Source: Utricularia gibba (taxonomy: Eukaryota; Streptophyta; Magnoliopsida; Lamiales; Lentibulariaceae). From it: a DNA stretch of 64,000 nt. Made by a program: the position numbers and the translations under genes. Where the stretch lies: contig NEEC01000015.1 in NCBI GenBank assembly GCA_002189035.1, forward strand, positions 2,170,001 through 2,234,000. Reading direction: 5' to 3'. The notes under the pieces were generated by a model. That model saw nothing but the letters and a program-made list of their open reading frames with translations. It was not told the DNA's origin and searched no databases. This document shows, piece by piece, positions 10,063 to 23,100 of the stretch; the stretch's first letter is position 1; each line of letters opens with the position of its first letter.

Positions 10063-13037
10063 TCACTTGCCTCTTCCTCGTCTTGTAGATGTTTTTTTAG
10101 TTGGCTTCCTCGATTTGGATGTTGTGGGAAGAACAGGGTGCGGCAAGGATGATTCGTGTTGCACACCCATAGAATCCTCAGAAACCATCACCGGCTCCAT
10201 AACAATGGGGGGTTCTTCCATGTAGGTTTCATTAAGGACGCAATCACTGTCAAGATCAATGGAGCTCGAAGGCATATTCCCGTTTACGGGATCTCCAGCA
10301 TCGTTTTTATCTGTGTGTTCGGTGCTGTTACGTGCAATATCCAAACTTGTGGGCATGCTGGAAACCTAAGCGGGTTAGCTTGCACACTACACAATAAACC
10401 TTCAATTTATAAAGCATTTATCCTTTCACCTGGACTTGGAAGTCGAGAAGCCGTTTGTAGCATTAGAATTTCCAGCAGCGTCTGTTGGTGATTCATTGAT
10501 CTTCAGTGAATGCGCATCTGAAGCAAGAAGAATTGGATAAAATGATTGTGGCAATTGGAAATATACAGGGTTGCATGTTTTTCAGTACCAGTATGATTTT
10601 CCTCAGCAAAACTGGGACTGTGTGGCTGAATTGGCTTTGCTGCAGCATATTCTACTTCTGCCTGAACAGCTTCTTGTCCCTGTCAAACAAACATAAATGG
10701 TATACAGAAAATTAAATACATTTTGAGTTAAATAGGCCATCCTGCCGTCCACAGTCCACGTGCTGATCACCAACCTTTGACAGCGCGGCTATCGCTGATG
10801 GAAATAACTCGTGGGCACTATTATCTTGTCCTGACTCCGGACCTGAGAAGACAAGAAACTCTAAATAATGAACCTGGGAATAGTTAAGTGATGAGTACGC
10901 AACCCAAGCCAACCTGCAAGTGAAGGACCAGAGCTCATTCCAGCATCCAACAATGCATTAGTTGGATTATACTTCTTTGCGGATTCAAGTTTGACCATGT
11001 TTTCTCGGCTAAACAACAATGCTTGTCCAGTTCCCAATGATTCACGAGACGGTGCCACAGAAAATGATGAAGTATCTACTTTAGAAGATGAAGCACGCAA
11101 CAGATCATCTATGGCCTTTGACCGGACCCTCCTCTTCTCTTCCTCAATATTCCAAGAGCCGGAGGCTAGATAACTACGTTTTCGGATATTCTAAAGAAAG
11201 CAAATCAAAACGATTTCACATTATAAAACCACATCATCAGCTTACCCACAAATACACAAAGCAAACTTCAATATAAAGAAAAACCTTTGACGAAGACAAG
11301 GAGTCATAACCAACTGAAAGAGCTGCTACTTCTTCAAAAGACTTCTTTGTAGTTGTCAATGGAGTTTGCAGTTCTGTGTGTCTTGTAGGAGATGCCCAAG
11401 GGGCCCTCTCCTTCATATAGGATCTTGCCACATCTATGGAGAGCCCTCCCCATGGCTTGCCTGCTTTAGACAAAGCACCATTGTCACTTTAGCATCGTAA
11501 GACAATGCTATTCGAGATGAAGAGAAAAATGTACAATGCATGCGAACCACAACCAAAAGAAGCAAAACAAAGCAGAAGAAAAACCAAACATGATCAATGT
11601 CGGAAGAGCGAGAATTGTTCCCCAAAGCCGGCTTAATGGCAGGAGTTGAGCCCCCTTCTCTTTTATCTTGAAGCCATCTTTTAGCCTCCTGAATAGCTTT
11701 TTCATGTGCAACACCATCATCTGCTGATGCGTTGAGTCCCATCAGTGAAAGGAAAACGTGCCCTAGTTACATCTTCATTGTTCTAAGAACATTACCTTGT
11801 GCCTCTACAGTTGCAGGTGGGCTGAATAGATTTCTCTCGCCTGAGTCCAGAGAGTATTCTAGAACTCGTGACTTTAAGACACTAGTCAACCTATCAAACT
11901 CTTCCCTATAAAATTTCGTATTTATACGTCACTAGACAAAAAATTGCATTAGATTAAACATGGAAAAAAAAGAAGATCCCGTTTGCAGTGAAAATGTCTC
12001 CAGACTCTGATTCATTAAATTTCCAACAGCACAAGCAAACATCTATCAGATTTTCCAACAAATATACGTCTCCTAAAATGAAAGAAGTTTTAAGATCGAA
12101 AAATAGCTTTCAGAAGAATAGACAAGACTAAGATGGCAAAGTTCAAGAATGCAACCAAGCGGATCAACAGCATTCAGCCATTTACCTGGAAAAAATCTCT
12201 TGCCCAATAAGCTTCTCAATTAGCTGTTTGGTTTGGATTCCGTGCATATTTTGTGATGGTACTGCAGTTTTCTAATATATGATAAACAGGAATCAAAGAT
12301 TTGATATCGTAACACATTTTGTCAGTTTTTATTATAAGAAAGCTCGGGAACAATAAAATTGCGTTCTACAGGCGTTCCATCGTTCATCATATCTACCAAA
12401 ATACAGGTTACAAGTAGAGCAAGAGTGAACAAAGGAACCCACATGCCAACTTGAAAAAAGTCGAAGATTCATCTAGGAAAATATTACTATGATGTTTTTA
12501 ATGGTTTTAAAACCAAAATTACCTCGCTCAGTTCATTAGATCCAGGACGACTGCCATCATTAAGACCATCTTCTGTTAGGATGTAAAGAAAATGAGAACT
12601 TAAAAAAATAAAAATTTACTTCAGCATTTAAGAATTCTGAAGTAATGCATGTGAGTATTTAGACAAGGCGCCAAATGCAGCTATACATTGCGTCTGTTCT
12701 CAATTTTACGCGATTGGTTATGGGCTGAATATTCAAGTTAGGAAAAATACTAAGCCCCTGTGCCACATTCGTTAAAAAGAAGAAGATACGAAATGAAGCC
12801 GCCGGTAAAATCCTCTTATGCAAGAAAATTGGGGAACCATTAACCCAAACCTGAAGCATCTTCTTCGTCTTCGGATGACGAAGACTCGGACACGATGGAG
12901 CTTAGAATTTTTCCGGCACCCGAAGCAAGCCGGCGAGCTGAGGGAAGGACTATACCCGTGAACCAACTAGGGTTCTTCGTAGGGCGGTCGTCCGACGTCG
13001 CTGAGATTCCAACTCCCGATCGAGGTGTCGTCGCCAT
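10063..13037 (-). CDS. KAKU4: KAKU4-like nuclear-lamina protein
   Basis: A gene of about ten exons. The first (13037 down to about 12850) reads MATTPRSGVGISATSDD, then SWFTGIVLPSARRLASGAGK and a Ser/Glu/Asp-rich stretch, matching the KAKU4 N-terminus. A downstream exon near 12190-12270 gives NMHGIQTKQLIEKLIGQEIF, followed by EEFDRLTSVLKSRV (about 11880-11910). Other exons carry HEKAIQEAKRWLQDKR, KPWGGLSIDVARSYMKERAP and WNIEEEKRRVRSKAIDDLLR. The C-terminus ends KKTSTRRGRGK, a basic tail known from KAKU4. The protein binds CRWN lamins at the inner nuclear envelope and affects nuclear shape. The chain is mostly disordered, so exon limits are approximate. Identification rests on the N-terminal block, the IEKLIGQE segment and the Arg-rich end. 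Confidence 0.78.
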
Positions 13038-13386
13038 TTGGCGGAAACAAGTAATTCCGATGAAATTGACCGGAAAAGGCGCCGATTATCCGCTTCCGTG
13101 TTTCATCCCCCGATTTCGGGTTTCTTTTCTACCCGAAGTAATTTTTAACGTTTTCACTTCCCGCACTATTTTTTCACGCTTTGCTTGAGGTATTTAAATA
13201 CCATCTTCAATACTCTTTTATTTTTTTAATTTTCACGAAGACGGCGGTTTCCCAGTCGACGGCGATTCTCTTCGCCGGCGTTGCGATGTTTGTCGCTTCT
13301 CCTTGTCAATTCGCTAGTCTACAGAAATAAGTAAGCGTGTAGCATTTGCATACTATGTATAACAATCGCAAATCAGAAGTTTCCTT

Positions 13387-15112
13387 TCAGCTAGAAGAAG
13401 AAGAGGATGCCGCGGAGGCCTTGCAGACGGGGCACCAGTTCTTGAGCCGCAGCCACTGGAATACGCACGCTTCGTGGTAGTCGTGGCAACACTCCGATAG
13501 CGTTCCGATCAAGTCTCCGGTCACGTACTCCTCCTGCAAGACCCCGCCATGACTTTCGATCGTTTCAAGGGTGAATAAATTCTGGTGAATCTCGAATGTT
13601 TTTTCACCTGACAAATGCTGCATTTGGCGTCGTCTGAATCAGCATTGGACCCCGAGGCGTCCAATGCGATTGAGGGTTCTAGATATACGCTTCTCTTCAG
13701 GCATCTTGAGAGCTCCTCTTCTGACAGAGGTGTGTTCACTGTTCCCATCCTTTCCCCGAGAGCCAGCAGTTCCTGTTAAAATCATCAAGTGAAACCCGGA
13801 GACGGAAGAAAGTGAGAAGATATCGAGCGATTGGAATGTCAACAAACGGAGATTTCCGAGCCGAACCTCGTACGACATGCCATCTATGTCTAGTCTCATG
13901 TCCCGGTGCTGATCAAAGGGAGCCAAGCCGTTGAGGAAGAGGCTCATCTCAAATAGTACTTGCTGCATGTAGAATGGGGAGAGCACAAGGTGATCGTGAA
14001 CTTGACCCAAGTACTTTTTTTTTCAGGGTGAAAGAAGAGTGAGTACCTCGTGAGTTTGTTCTTCATCCTGTTCGATCCCCTCGAGAGCTAACAGTATCTG
14101 CAAAGAATGAATCATCGCAAACCACGGTATTTCATCAGCTTCTGTTGAGACTATTTTTCAGCGCAGGAAGCAGTCATCTTTTCAGAAATTTCATGTTGAG
14201 GAAAGAGCATGTTTGTTACCTCAGCAGCTCCATTCATGTCATAGTTGTGCAATAAATCTCGACTTGACAGAGTGAATCCGGCAGAACATGATGCAGGGGG
14301 ATGCTGCTTAGGTGGAACAATCTTTGTCGACCGAGGGTAGCTCCTGCTCCATCTTCAAGGACATGAGACATTCCAGCAGAAGAATCGTTTCTTCCATTTC
14401 CTCTGGAAGAAAATCCCTTTCTTCTGGTGCTGTTTACTGTCCTCTGGCTCCCCAGTGGAGAAGCAGAGGAGCTGCTCGTGGTACTGCCCGAAGGCACATC
14501 AACAGATGGTGCAGAACTAGAAGCTCCCGTTGCCTTTGAATAACCTGAATAACTGGGATCTAGAGATGAATAATAGCTTCTTCTATCATAGCTACCATTA
14601 CCAGCAACTAAAGAAGCATTCAAGTTGCGAGAACCGGTGGTACTGTGAAAAGTTATCCCGGAACTAACATCGGAAGATGCAACGGGGATCCTTCTTTCTA
14701 GTACGTTTACCTTTCCTGATTCTTCATGTGCTTTAGAGTTGCTTTCTGTCAATCTCCTGCTGCAGGAGGTAACCTGAACGTCACTCGACAGTCGACTTTT
14801 AGTGCCTGCATGTTTAGACTGTGAAGGCAACTTTCTCTTCGATTCACTAGGCAGCTTGCCCTTCGACTCAGGAGGCAACTTTCCGGTATTCGCCATCACA
14901 CAATCACTGGCAGAGTATTTCCTGGTAGGCCAAGTGCTTCTTCCAAGCTTGGTGGTATTCTGAGTATACTTGATTCTGCCCCTGCATCCAATTCTATTAC
15001 AAAACTGAGCGTTCTCATCACCTTCACGATCTCCATCTCCAAATGAAGCACCACGGCTTTTCTTTGCAGGCACAACCACCCCTGCATCCCTTTTTCCCCA
15101 CTGTCGGTGCAT
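13387..15112 (-). CDS. RING-H2 E3 ubiquitin ligase (HIP1/MBR-like)
   Basis: The first coding exon (15112-about 14234, 292 residues) opens MHRQWGKRDAGVVVPAKKSR and contains NAQFCNRIGCRGRI, the N-terminal signature of plant HIP1/RHG1A-type ligases, then a long Ser-rich region. The C-terminal exons hold HRDMRLDIDGMSYE, RMGTVNTPLSEEELSRCLK and a RING-H2 with CSICQ, EEYVTGDLIGTL, CCHDYHEACVFQWL and WCPVCK. All zinc-binding residues are present. The protein should transfer ubiquitin from an E2; MBR1/2, the best known relatives, act on MED25, but the substrate here is unknown. Three 8-residue KLP(P/S)xSK repeats occur at residues 78-101. The next gene upstream in the window is EXO70. Confidence 0.88.
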
Positions 15113-17013
15113 AGAGAAGGTGGTGGTACCGGGGTTCCAATCTGCATCACAAGGTTTCTTTCCTAAGAAAATTCATGCAGAAGAAAGGACCAGAAGCATC
15201 AGGGGACACAAATTATCTAAAACTTGTTCAGCCTAAGCAGGTTGCAGTCATGGTGAGATCAAAGACAGCTTCAGAAAGTGCAAAAGAACCGAACAAGCAT
15301 TAGCCAGGGCCATGAACCGATCAACTATGATGACCAGAATTCAGCAGAAGACAATCAGAACTCAACACTACAATAGCGAGGAGATGTTATGGAATCAAAG
15401 GGGGGTAAAAAAGAAAACTCATTTGTTGTAACAATCTTCCATTCTGTGAAAGCTTTGATTTTCTGTGGATTAAACATTTTTTCGCCTGTTTCTTGATATA
15501 GTTCCAAACTACCACTTGACTCTATATCAATAAGGAAACCGCAAGTCCACAAGAAAATCTGCTATGTAAACGGTGCATATCAGGAGACTCTGAACCATCA
15601 ACAGGTCCAAAGGGTGAACCCCAGAGACAAAATCACAGCAACATCTGATAAAAACAGAAACTTGCACCGATTCTAAAATCCATCATCAGAGTGCACGTGT
15701 AAGGTTGAACATAAAAAAGTCAAACAGGACAGCAGCCCAGAACACAGACGTACATGAATTTTGAACAACCCATATGAAGATGATCGAAAAAGAGGCGTCA
15801 AAAAGAAACCACAGGCAAAGAGAAGCAAACAGAGAAGAGGACCCCTCGATCAATCAGAAGACCAAGAACGTATGAATTTCTAGAGCATCCACATAGCGAT
15901 CACCATCAGAAAATCAAGAACGGGGCACTCTTTTTTGGAGTAGCGGATGAAAAGGGAAAGCCCATACCTTTTATTCCGGTTTCTCCACGGAGACCTTTAT
16001 CAAATGTTTTTGTTTTCTGGATTCCAACTAGAACCAGATAACAGAATACACACCTTATGCGTGTGTGAGAAGAAGAGGGAAAGGGACATTTTTAAGCGCA
16101 AGGATGCAACATGACTGATCTGTACGGCTCCATAAATGTGATAATGCAGGTCCAAATCAATGGTTTATGGGTGCAGGGAAGACTCGTTCTTTACGCAGAA
16201 TAGAATAATCGCGCACCGTAAAACAACAAAAAAGCAAACATCCAAACTGTCAAGAAACACCATGAAATCAAGATTCTAGAATAAATCTTCATATTTGCTG
16301 CAACTTGGGTTAGCAAACAGTAGTGACACGAAGTCAAATCAAGATTCCAGAATAAATCAAGTAAGCCAATCAATTCACTACATGGCATGGAATCTATGGG
16401 GATCTACTGCAAAAGGGCTATGAGGGATTTTCAACAATCCTATCATTGAATTTCATGACTACAACCAGATTTGACGCAAATAGTTCACCCCACCAAAAAA
16501 TGCAGGCAGCCAAATGATTTGCATTCTATAACTTGAAGATATTGACAAAAAAAAAAAAGCAATTTTGAAGCCAACACATTAATTCTCTTTGCCGTCCATC
16601 GTGTCCCAGAGACCCAACTTGTGGAAAGTGAATGGTGTCCCATGTTCGGAGGTCTCCGGGTCCCCACCATCCTGCCTGAACTTCAAGCCAAAAACAATGG
16701 GATGGTTAAATGATAGAGGGGCGACAATACGAGTAGAGTAATCCTTTTTTAACTTTTCGCACTTCTCATCGTCGTTCTCCCCACGTTTATCTTTCGTCCC
16801 GATGCCGCTTCTAGGGCAGGCGCCTTCTTTTCTGTCTGTTCATTCTGATTTGATTGAACTGTACCGGTTGTTTGTCATAGAGGCCAAGTCCAACGTTTAA
16901 TATGATTGCGTGTATGTATCTTTTAGAGGAATGGGTTCATAGATTCTACGGTTCCGTGAGATCTTTTAGAGAAATGGGCTCATAGATCCTTATACAGGTT
17001 ATACTAAAACGAG
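15113..17013. other. RING gene leader/promoter and EXO70 3' flank
   Basis: No coding frame is convincing. The left part, up to about 16080, probably contains the 5' leader of the RING gene with one or more leader introns, since a splice-like acceptor lies just upstream of 15160. The right part is the EXO70 3' untranslated region. A 15-bp imperfect repeat (gaatgggttcatagat) occurs at about 16928 and 16972, spaced by 44 bases, close to the EXO70 end. Confidence 0.4.
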
Positions 17014-19026
17014 TCAATGAGGAGGAGTAGAAGTTTGAAGGCGGGGTAGCCGACCATTCTTCACCTTTAAGCTCGACTTCGCGGTGTCAGGATTCTTCGC
17101 CGACTTCCGGTGGAAAAGGGAGCCGAGAATATTCTCCAATGACTGCGCTGTGAACTTGGTGTATTTGCCGACGTTCTGATCCTGTTCGACTAGCGGCCCA
17201 TAGTTCTGCATGTAGCTGCGATAAACAGGAACTACTGTTTGTATGATACTACGGCAGATCATCTGCCTCAGCTCTTCGTCAGGGATGACATAATTTGCCT
17301 GCTTCTTGATCATCTCATCGAATGCTTCGTTGAATGATTTTAGACGCTGCTTAACGAGATCACGAGCACTTACTCGTCGACCGGAGAAGTAAATAAGACC
17401 TTCTCGACTTAGAAGGGAAGGGAGTTTGCACCAGCTCTCTCTCAGGAACACGGAAGAATAGTAGTCCTTGTACTGTTCTTGTTCTCTCAACCAGGAATCA
17501 CTCAGAAAACCGCCAAGCTTCGTGTTTTTCGATGATTTGCACAGGTGCCAGTGGTTATTCATCAAGAAAAGGTGCGATGAAACAGCATCTGGATAGCTTT
17601 TGGACCACGTTTCAAGGTTCAGCTCAATGGCTCTGACCAGTTTCAAAATTTCGGATATCAAGACTCTCTCATGGAAAGTGTGGTTCTTCCAGCTTTGCTC
17701 GATGCAGAGCACTTGCATGAGAATAGGCTTATATTCGTCTCCGAGAAGCTTATTGCAATAATCAGTCAGAAAAGATACCACCTTTGGAACACAGCAATCC
17801 GGTGGTGGTGGGGTTTGCCGCTGCAGTTCTACTTGAACCAGAAGCTCCCAGAAAATTTCACTCGCCCCTTCGATCACCCTTCGAATCAAATCCCTTGTAA
17901 GATTCTGGATATCTTCAAAGGGAGAATCTCGAAACAGACGGTTGAAATCCATTCTGAGATTGTTCAATGAAGTGAATATATCAAGCAGCTTCAAAAGCTT
18001 GATGGGGTCCTTCTTGCCTTCAGTGACTGTCTTCCCAAACTGGAGGAACGCCTGAAATCCAGCTTGAGCTGTGATTTTGGCGAAGCAGCTTTTCCATACA
18101 TCAAGCCCCATCTTCTCAAAGACATCATTGCACAATTTGTACTCGGTCTCAAAGAGATGTTTCACAGCAAACTCCAAATGCTTGCCCCACTGGGAAATGT
18201 AAGTCTCAATGCTCGCCACAGTATTGAACTCTGAAGGTGATATTTCAAGATAATCCAAATCAAGCGCTTGCAAACTGGCCCGAACATTCGAACTTCGGAC
18301 CTCGATGTAAATGGCCACACATTTTTCAAGTCTTTTATTTGGAATTAATCTACCCAAGATAGCCTGCAACTTCTGAATAACGGCCACTGGTAAAGGGGAT
18401 GGAGCTAAGCATGCCTGCTGACCAGGAAGAGCCGGTGAAGACATCGGCAATGGAGCACTGTTTTCAGTTAGCAGCCTCAAAAACTCACGCTCCAGTCTCT
18501 CCAACGAAACCTCGAGCAAGCCTCCATCAAGACGGCCCTTCTCCTCACCTGATTCCAACTCGCGGAGAAAGTCTATCGCCTTCTTTAAACCAGAGATGAA
18601 CCATTGATCTGCCACCATGTGGTCTTCCAAATACTCTACAATGTCACCTAGCCACTGAATTGCCATCCCACAATTATCACCTAAGAACCTCATTGCCTCC
18701 TCAAGGCGTTTGAGAACACTAAGGTAACCAAGAAGGTTGCTTTGAGGATCCGATAGCGACTTCTCAAGTCCATGAATGGCATCAAAAACCTTAAGAACTG
18801 CAGCTGCAGGAACCACAGCTCTATCAATGTGACCACAAACAGCATTTAGTGATTCTCTATTGGCCCGAATAGGCCGAATAGCCACCTCCAATGAGGGCAA
18901 TCTTTGGTTAATCTCAGCTAACCTAGGCCCTGATTTTTCAATTGACAAACCCAAGGCATTGGATTTGGCCATATTAGCTTTCAGTAACTTCCTAGCACAC
19001 ACCAAGTGCTCAATGCCTGTATCCAT
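17014..19026 (-). CDS. EXO70A: Exocyst subunit EXO70, A-type
   Basis: A single-exon gene of 670 residues. The N-terminal coiled part (MDTGIEHLVCARKLLKANMA, then RLPSLEVAIRPIRA) leads to the conserved EXO70 C-terminal domain: LQALDLDYLEISPSEF, HLEFAVKHLFETEYKLCNDV, FLQFGKTVTEGKKDPIKLL, RDLIRRVIEGASEIFWELL, YKDYYSSVFLRESW and PVYRSYMQNYGPLVEQDQ. Length matches the usual 630-690. EXO70 tethers secretory vesicles to the plasma membrane by binding phosphoinositides. It belongs to the EXO70A subfamily, in the group with a VSARK-like start rather than classic EXO70A1. The upstream ATG at 19065 is in frame, but the homologous N-terminus begins at 19026. The whole reading frame is intact. Confidence 0.93.
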   Translation of the reverse strand: MDTGIEHLVCARKLLKANMAKSNALGLSIEKSGPRLAEINQRLPSLEVAIRPIRANRESLNAVCGHIDRAVVPAAAVLKVFDAIHGLEKSLSDPQSNLLGYLSVLKRLEEAMRFLGDNCGMAIQWLGDIVEYLEDHMVADQWFISGLKKAIDFLRELESGEEKGRLDGGLLEVSLERLEREFLRLLTENSAPLPMSSPALPGQQACLAPSPLPVAVIQKLQAILGRLIPNKRLEKCVAIYIEVRSSNVRASLQALDLDYLEISPSEFNTVASIETYISQWGKHLEFAVKHLFETEYKLCNDVFEKMGLDVWKSCFAKITAQAGFQAFLQFGKTVTEGKKDPIKLLKLLDIFTSLNNLRMDFNRLFRDSPFEDIQNLTRDLIRRVIEGASEIFWELLVQVELQRQTPPPPDCCVPKVVSFLTDYCNKLLGDEYKPILMQVLCIEQSWKNHTFHERVLISEILKLVRAIELNLETWSKSYPDAVSSHLFLMNNHWHLCKSSKNTKLGGFLSDSWLREQEQYKDYYSSVFLRESWCKLPSLLSREGLIYFSGRRVSARDLVKQRLKSFNEAFDEMIKKQANYVIPDEELRQMICRSIIQTVVPVYRSYMQNYGPLVEQDQNVGKYTKFTAQSLENILGSLFHRKSAKNPDTAKSSLKVKNGRLPRLQTSTPPH

Positions 19027-20187
19027 TGGAGCAAACGAAATCTTGCAGCCCCAAAACTCTATCAACTACCGAAATCCAATCAAAATCGAATCCCCAGATT
19101 CTGAAATTTTTGCACAACGAAGCAGAAAAATTTCGACCATCTCAAGAAACAAAACCGCAAGGCGTCACATAAAAAAACAACTTAACGTCACCGGAAATGG
19201 AAAAACACGATAAACAAAGGAAGGACACGATGTCCCCCCGCAGAATTCGGTAATGGGTTCACTCTGAGAGAAAAAATGCAGGCAAACTGAGAGAGACTGA
19301 GAATAACCCAGAATCAATAACCCGCAGGGAAATGCTGAAGAGAAGCAAATTCCGCTTCTCGTAACCAACCCGCAGAGCCGAAGTGCTTGACAGTGCGTAT
19401 CCTTCTCTTGTTTTGTCTCCTTCCCTTTTTCCCACCTCCTTTGTCCTTCTGCGACTTTATTGCACTTGTACAAGAAAGGTAAAAATAAAGTGAATATCTT
19501 TGCGAATCCAATAAGTTTTTTCAATTGAATTCAAGTAGATGGTGGGGGAAAAGCAACTCAATCACACACCCAAGTTCCCGACTTGACAATAAAGAATCAA
19601 ACTTGATATGGTGGTAAAAAAAAAACCCAGCATTTTTTTACCCATTATGCAAACAAGATACCACCACTCCATAATTCATCACCTACTAGTTATTGCCCAG
19701 ATTCAAGCACAGTTCACAGTTGGCATCGACAGACCATTACAGATATCTTGTACTGGCTAAATGGTACATTTTTCCTTAATTCCTCTAACAGCAGTACGAA
19801 TTTTGCATCATCTTCCATTGCGCATCACAGAAAATTCGATCAAAGACGCTTAAGCAGTCCGCCATCTCCTTCTAAGCTCACCAGTTTCCTTTGATGTGCC
19901 CTAATTTCCCAATTAAGGTCGGCCGTGTGGCGTGTGCGCAAATATTTTAATCAGGACGAACCGACACAAAAGGTATGGTCATTATGGGCAGTGGCATTTA
20001 TGTCTTTTCCCAGCACACGGCCATATTTGTTCCACTCAGCCCACTACAATTGAATACACATGTCCACTGCCCAGCCGAACGAAATCAATGCCCCTTCTTC
20101 AAGTAATCGAACGCGGAAAATTCTAGGTGCTCTCAGGCTGCTCTGAAATCGCGATTGCCGGAGGCGGCGGAGATTTTTACCGGAAAT
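19027..20187. promoter_or_regulatory. Divergent promoter region, EXO70 and coiled-coil gene
   Basis: The region between two head-to-head genes. It includes the EXO70 leader (to about 19500), several A/T runs, and the short leader of the coiled-coil gene at the right end. No other gene is seen. Confidence 0.45.
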
Positions 20188-23100
20188 ATGGCGGCGCGTA
20201 TAGTTTTTCTTCTCACTCTATTCCTTTTCCTTGTTTTTCCGCATGCCGGAGTTGCCGCCGATGATGAAGTCCAAGTCCCCGTATCAGGCGGTCAGGATTC
20301 GGTGATCCTTGAGAAGCTTCATTCTAAGATCCATAGTCTCGGTTAGTGGCTCCAGGGGAGTAGTTATTTTGTTTTCTTTTCGCAACTCGGAATGCGTTAG
20401 TGGTGATTTAATTTTGCGTGGAGAGGCCTTAATTGTTTTGATTAAAGCGTTCGTGAATTCTTCTGGATATTGAGGTGAGTGTGTTGTACGCCACTGTGAT
20501 TCTTTTCCTTCGAGCGCCCATATCAGTTTGGCAGGACAAAAGTGTTGGAAAAATGAGTTAGTAGCTCTTACAGTCGTGGCAGAATTTTTAGACACGAGCT
20601 TTATGTAAAATATGCCAAAGTTGTTACTTTTAATTGATCGAACTACTTCAAGAGAAACGAACCTTTTTGTGCCTACCCTTTGCTTCTATGATTTGCTTAC
20701 TAGATATTGTGAAATAACGCCTTCTTTCCCAGTTCACACTTTTTTTTTTGTTCCGTTTATGAAGAGCTGCAGATTGAGGAAACGACTCGAGAAATAGAAG
20801 AAAAAGACAATGTGATTGCTGCTAAGGTGGTCGTGATCAAGCAAAAATCAGAGAGTATTGCTTCACTGGAGAGCCAAATTGCTGATATTCATGTGAGCAT
20901 TTTCCCCACTTTTTCACCTTGTGAAGCAAAACAATTCGTTTACCGAATGAGCCCTATAGCTAAAGAATGTTATCTTTTTTTTTATTATTTTACAGAAAAC
21001 CCGTAAATTGGATGCTGCGGAGCAAGTGAAAAAGGCACAAGAAAGATCTGAGGAATTGGAAAAGCTGGTGGAGAAGCTCGGTAAAGATATGGATGATAAA
21101 AGTAAGGAAAAAGATCTTTTGGAAGCCAGGCAAACTGATGCTTTGAAAAAGACATCCGAGTTGAATAGAAAATTGGAAAGTGTAAGTACATATTTCGTTG
21201 TGTTATGAAATCATAATGCAAAACCTCCTTTTTTGGGTTCGTGAGGCCCATGGGGTGGCATATCAATTCCTGTAAATGACATCATGTTTAAACTTTAAAG
21301 ATAAGGAAGTGTTATGCTTAGCTGCTCTTTAGCTTTTTAACAATTTTCCATGGCCATTTTGTGTGGATTGCCTATTTTATCTCAGTTTGGCCTCTCTATG
21401 ACTATGTCACACTCTAACGAGTCACTTTTTTTCTGAGATGCAGCTTCAAAAGATTATTGATGAACAGAATATTAAGTTGCAGAAAACTGAGCGTGCTCTT
21501 CGAATTGCTGAGGTTTGTCTCAGACATTCAGATCATTCCTGCAGAATATGCTCTTTTCCTATGACTTTGATATAAGGAAATAATGAACAGGAAGAAATGA
21601 TTAGGGCGAAGTATGAAGCCGCTTCCAAGGCCAAAGAGTTGTTGAAGGTGTTCTTAGTATGTATGCTTTCATGTTTTTTTTAAGATTGCTTCATTCAAGT
21701 GGCGTTACTAATTGCTTAAGACACATGCAGTCTGATGCGGGCATGCTCCTGTATTGCTTGTTTTATTTACAGTATCCAGAAAGTTCTCACTGTTTTCTTT
21801 ATTGATCATTTGTGTTGTGTCCATCCAGGCGCATGGTGCTTGGATTCCACCGTGGCTTGCTCTTCATGTAGAAAATTATAGGGTAAGTTCTACTATCTTT
21901 ATTTTCTGTGTCCTGTATTTCAAAATTGATCGAATAATGGTGTGTGTTTCCAGTTGATTTTGGAGAACAACTGGAAAGTACACGTCAAGCCTGGTCTTGA
22001 TCAGCTCGTTCGGAAGGTAAATGCTTATGGATCTTGTTCAATATCTTCCTGCACTATGAACCTTAAACAAAACCCAGTCATTCCCTAAATTACTGTGATA
22101 GATGAGACAGTTGGTATCTGAACGCTCAACCAAATTTGGCCCTTCGCACCCGTTATTAACGTCCCATCTGATTCTACCTTGCCACTTTTTTTTTATCCAC
22201 ACAACCATATCTTCGTGTTTCATAGGCCCTTGAGAAAAAAGCTCAGGCCGAAGAATGGGCTGCACCACATGTGGAAACTGTTAAAATTGTAAGTTTACCA
22301 TACTCTTAAACTGGATATCATGTGATTTCTTTGTTACTTGATGTTTAGAGGGCTTGGTTGAATTGGAAAACTGGCCCTGGCTACTTTTTGTCTCTGGATA
22401 AGAACTTAGCTGGGCTTGGTCCTCGTATTGGGGCTTGCATGTGTTCTATGAAGATCCTAAACTGGTGGCAATGAGCCTTTTTTATTGAAATTATGAGGTT
22501 TCCTTGATTGTGGATGATTCTTGTGTAGTGTTTCGAGTGCAGAAGCAGGATGTTGTGAAGCGTCTGGCTTCTATACCATAAGACATTTGAATTCGGCTTC
22601 TGATCTTGTGAAATAACTATGTAACTTGTGGGTTTTAGACTCAGTGTTTTTGTTTTTTCTTTGTTGGTTTTCATCATTAGTCAATTTTATTCCATTCAAG
22701 TTCTCAAATTTGAATTTTTGTCCTTGAAGAAATTGATACCTGCCATCAAGGAGCAATGGATAGTAATTGGAAGTGCTGTTGAACCGCATGTGCAAACACT
22801 GACTGCAAAAACTGTCGAGGCATATGAAACTTCAAAAGATGCGATAGCCCCCCATATCCTTAAGATAAAGGAACTTGCGGATCCTTATTTTCAGGTGGGA
22901 ATTATCGATCCATATTAACAACTTTCCTTTACAACATAGATGTCAAGGGCGATGATATGAATTCTATAATCCAATAGAAATTCCCCGTTTGAGGTTGATA
23001 TTCTCTGTTCTTAACACTTTAACGAAGCAGATTTTATTTGCAATGATTCTATGATTATTTCGGGGGCATACCACTTTCAAGCTCATTTTCATCTGTAACT

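Noticed and set aside
19027..19065. Upstream in-frame ATG (19065) as the EXO70 start
   Set aside because: The residues before MDTGIEHLV are not like EXO70 N-termini.
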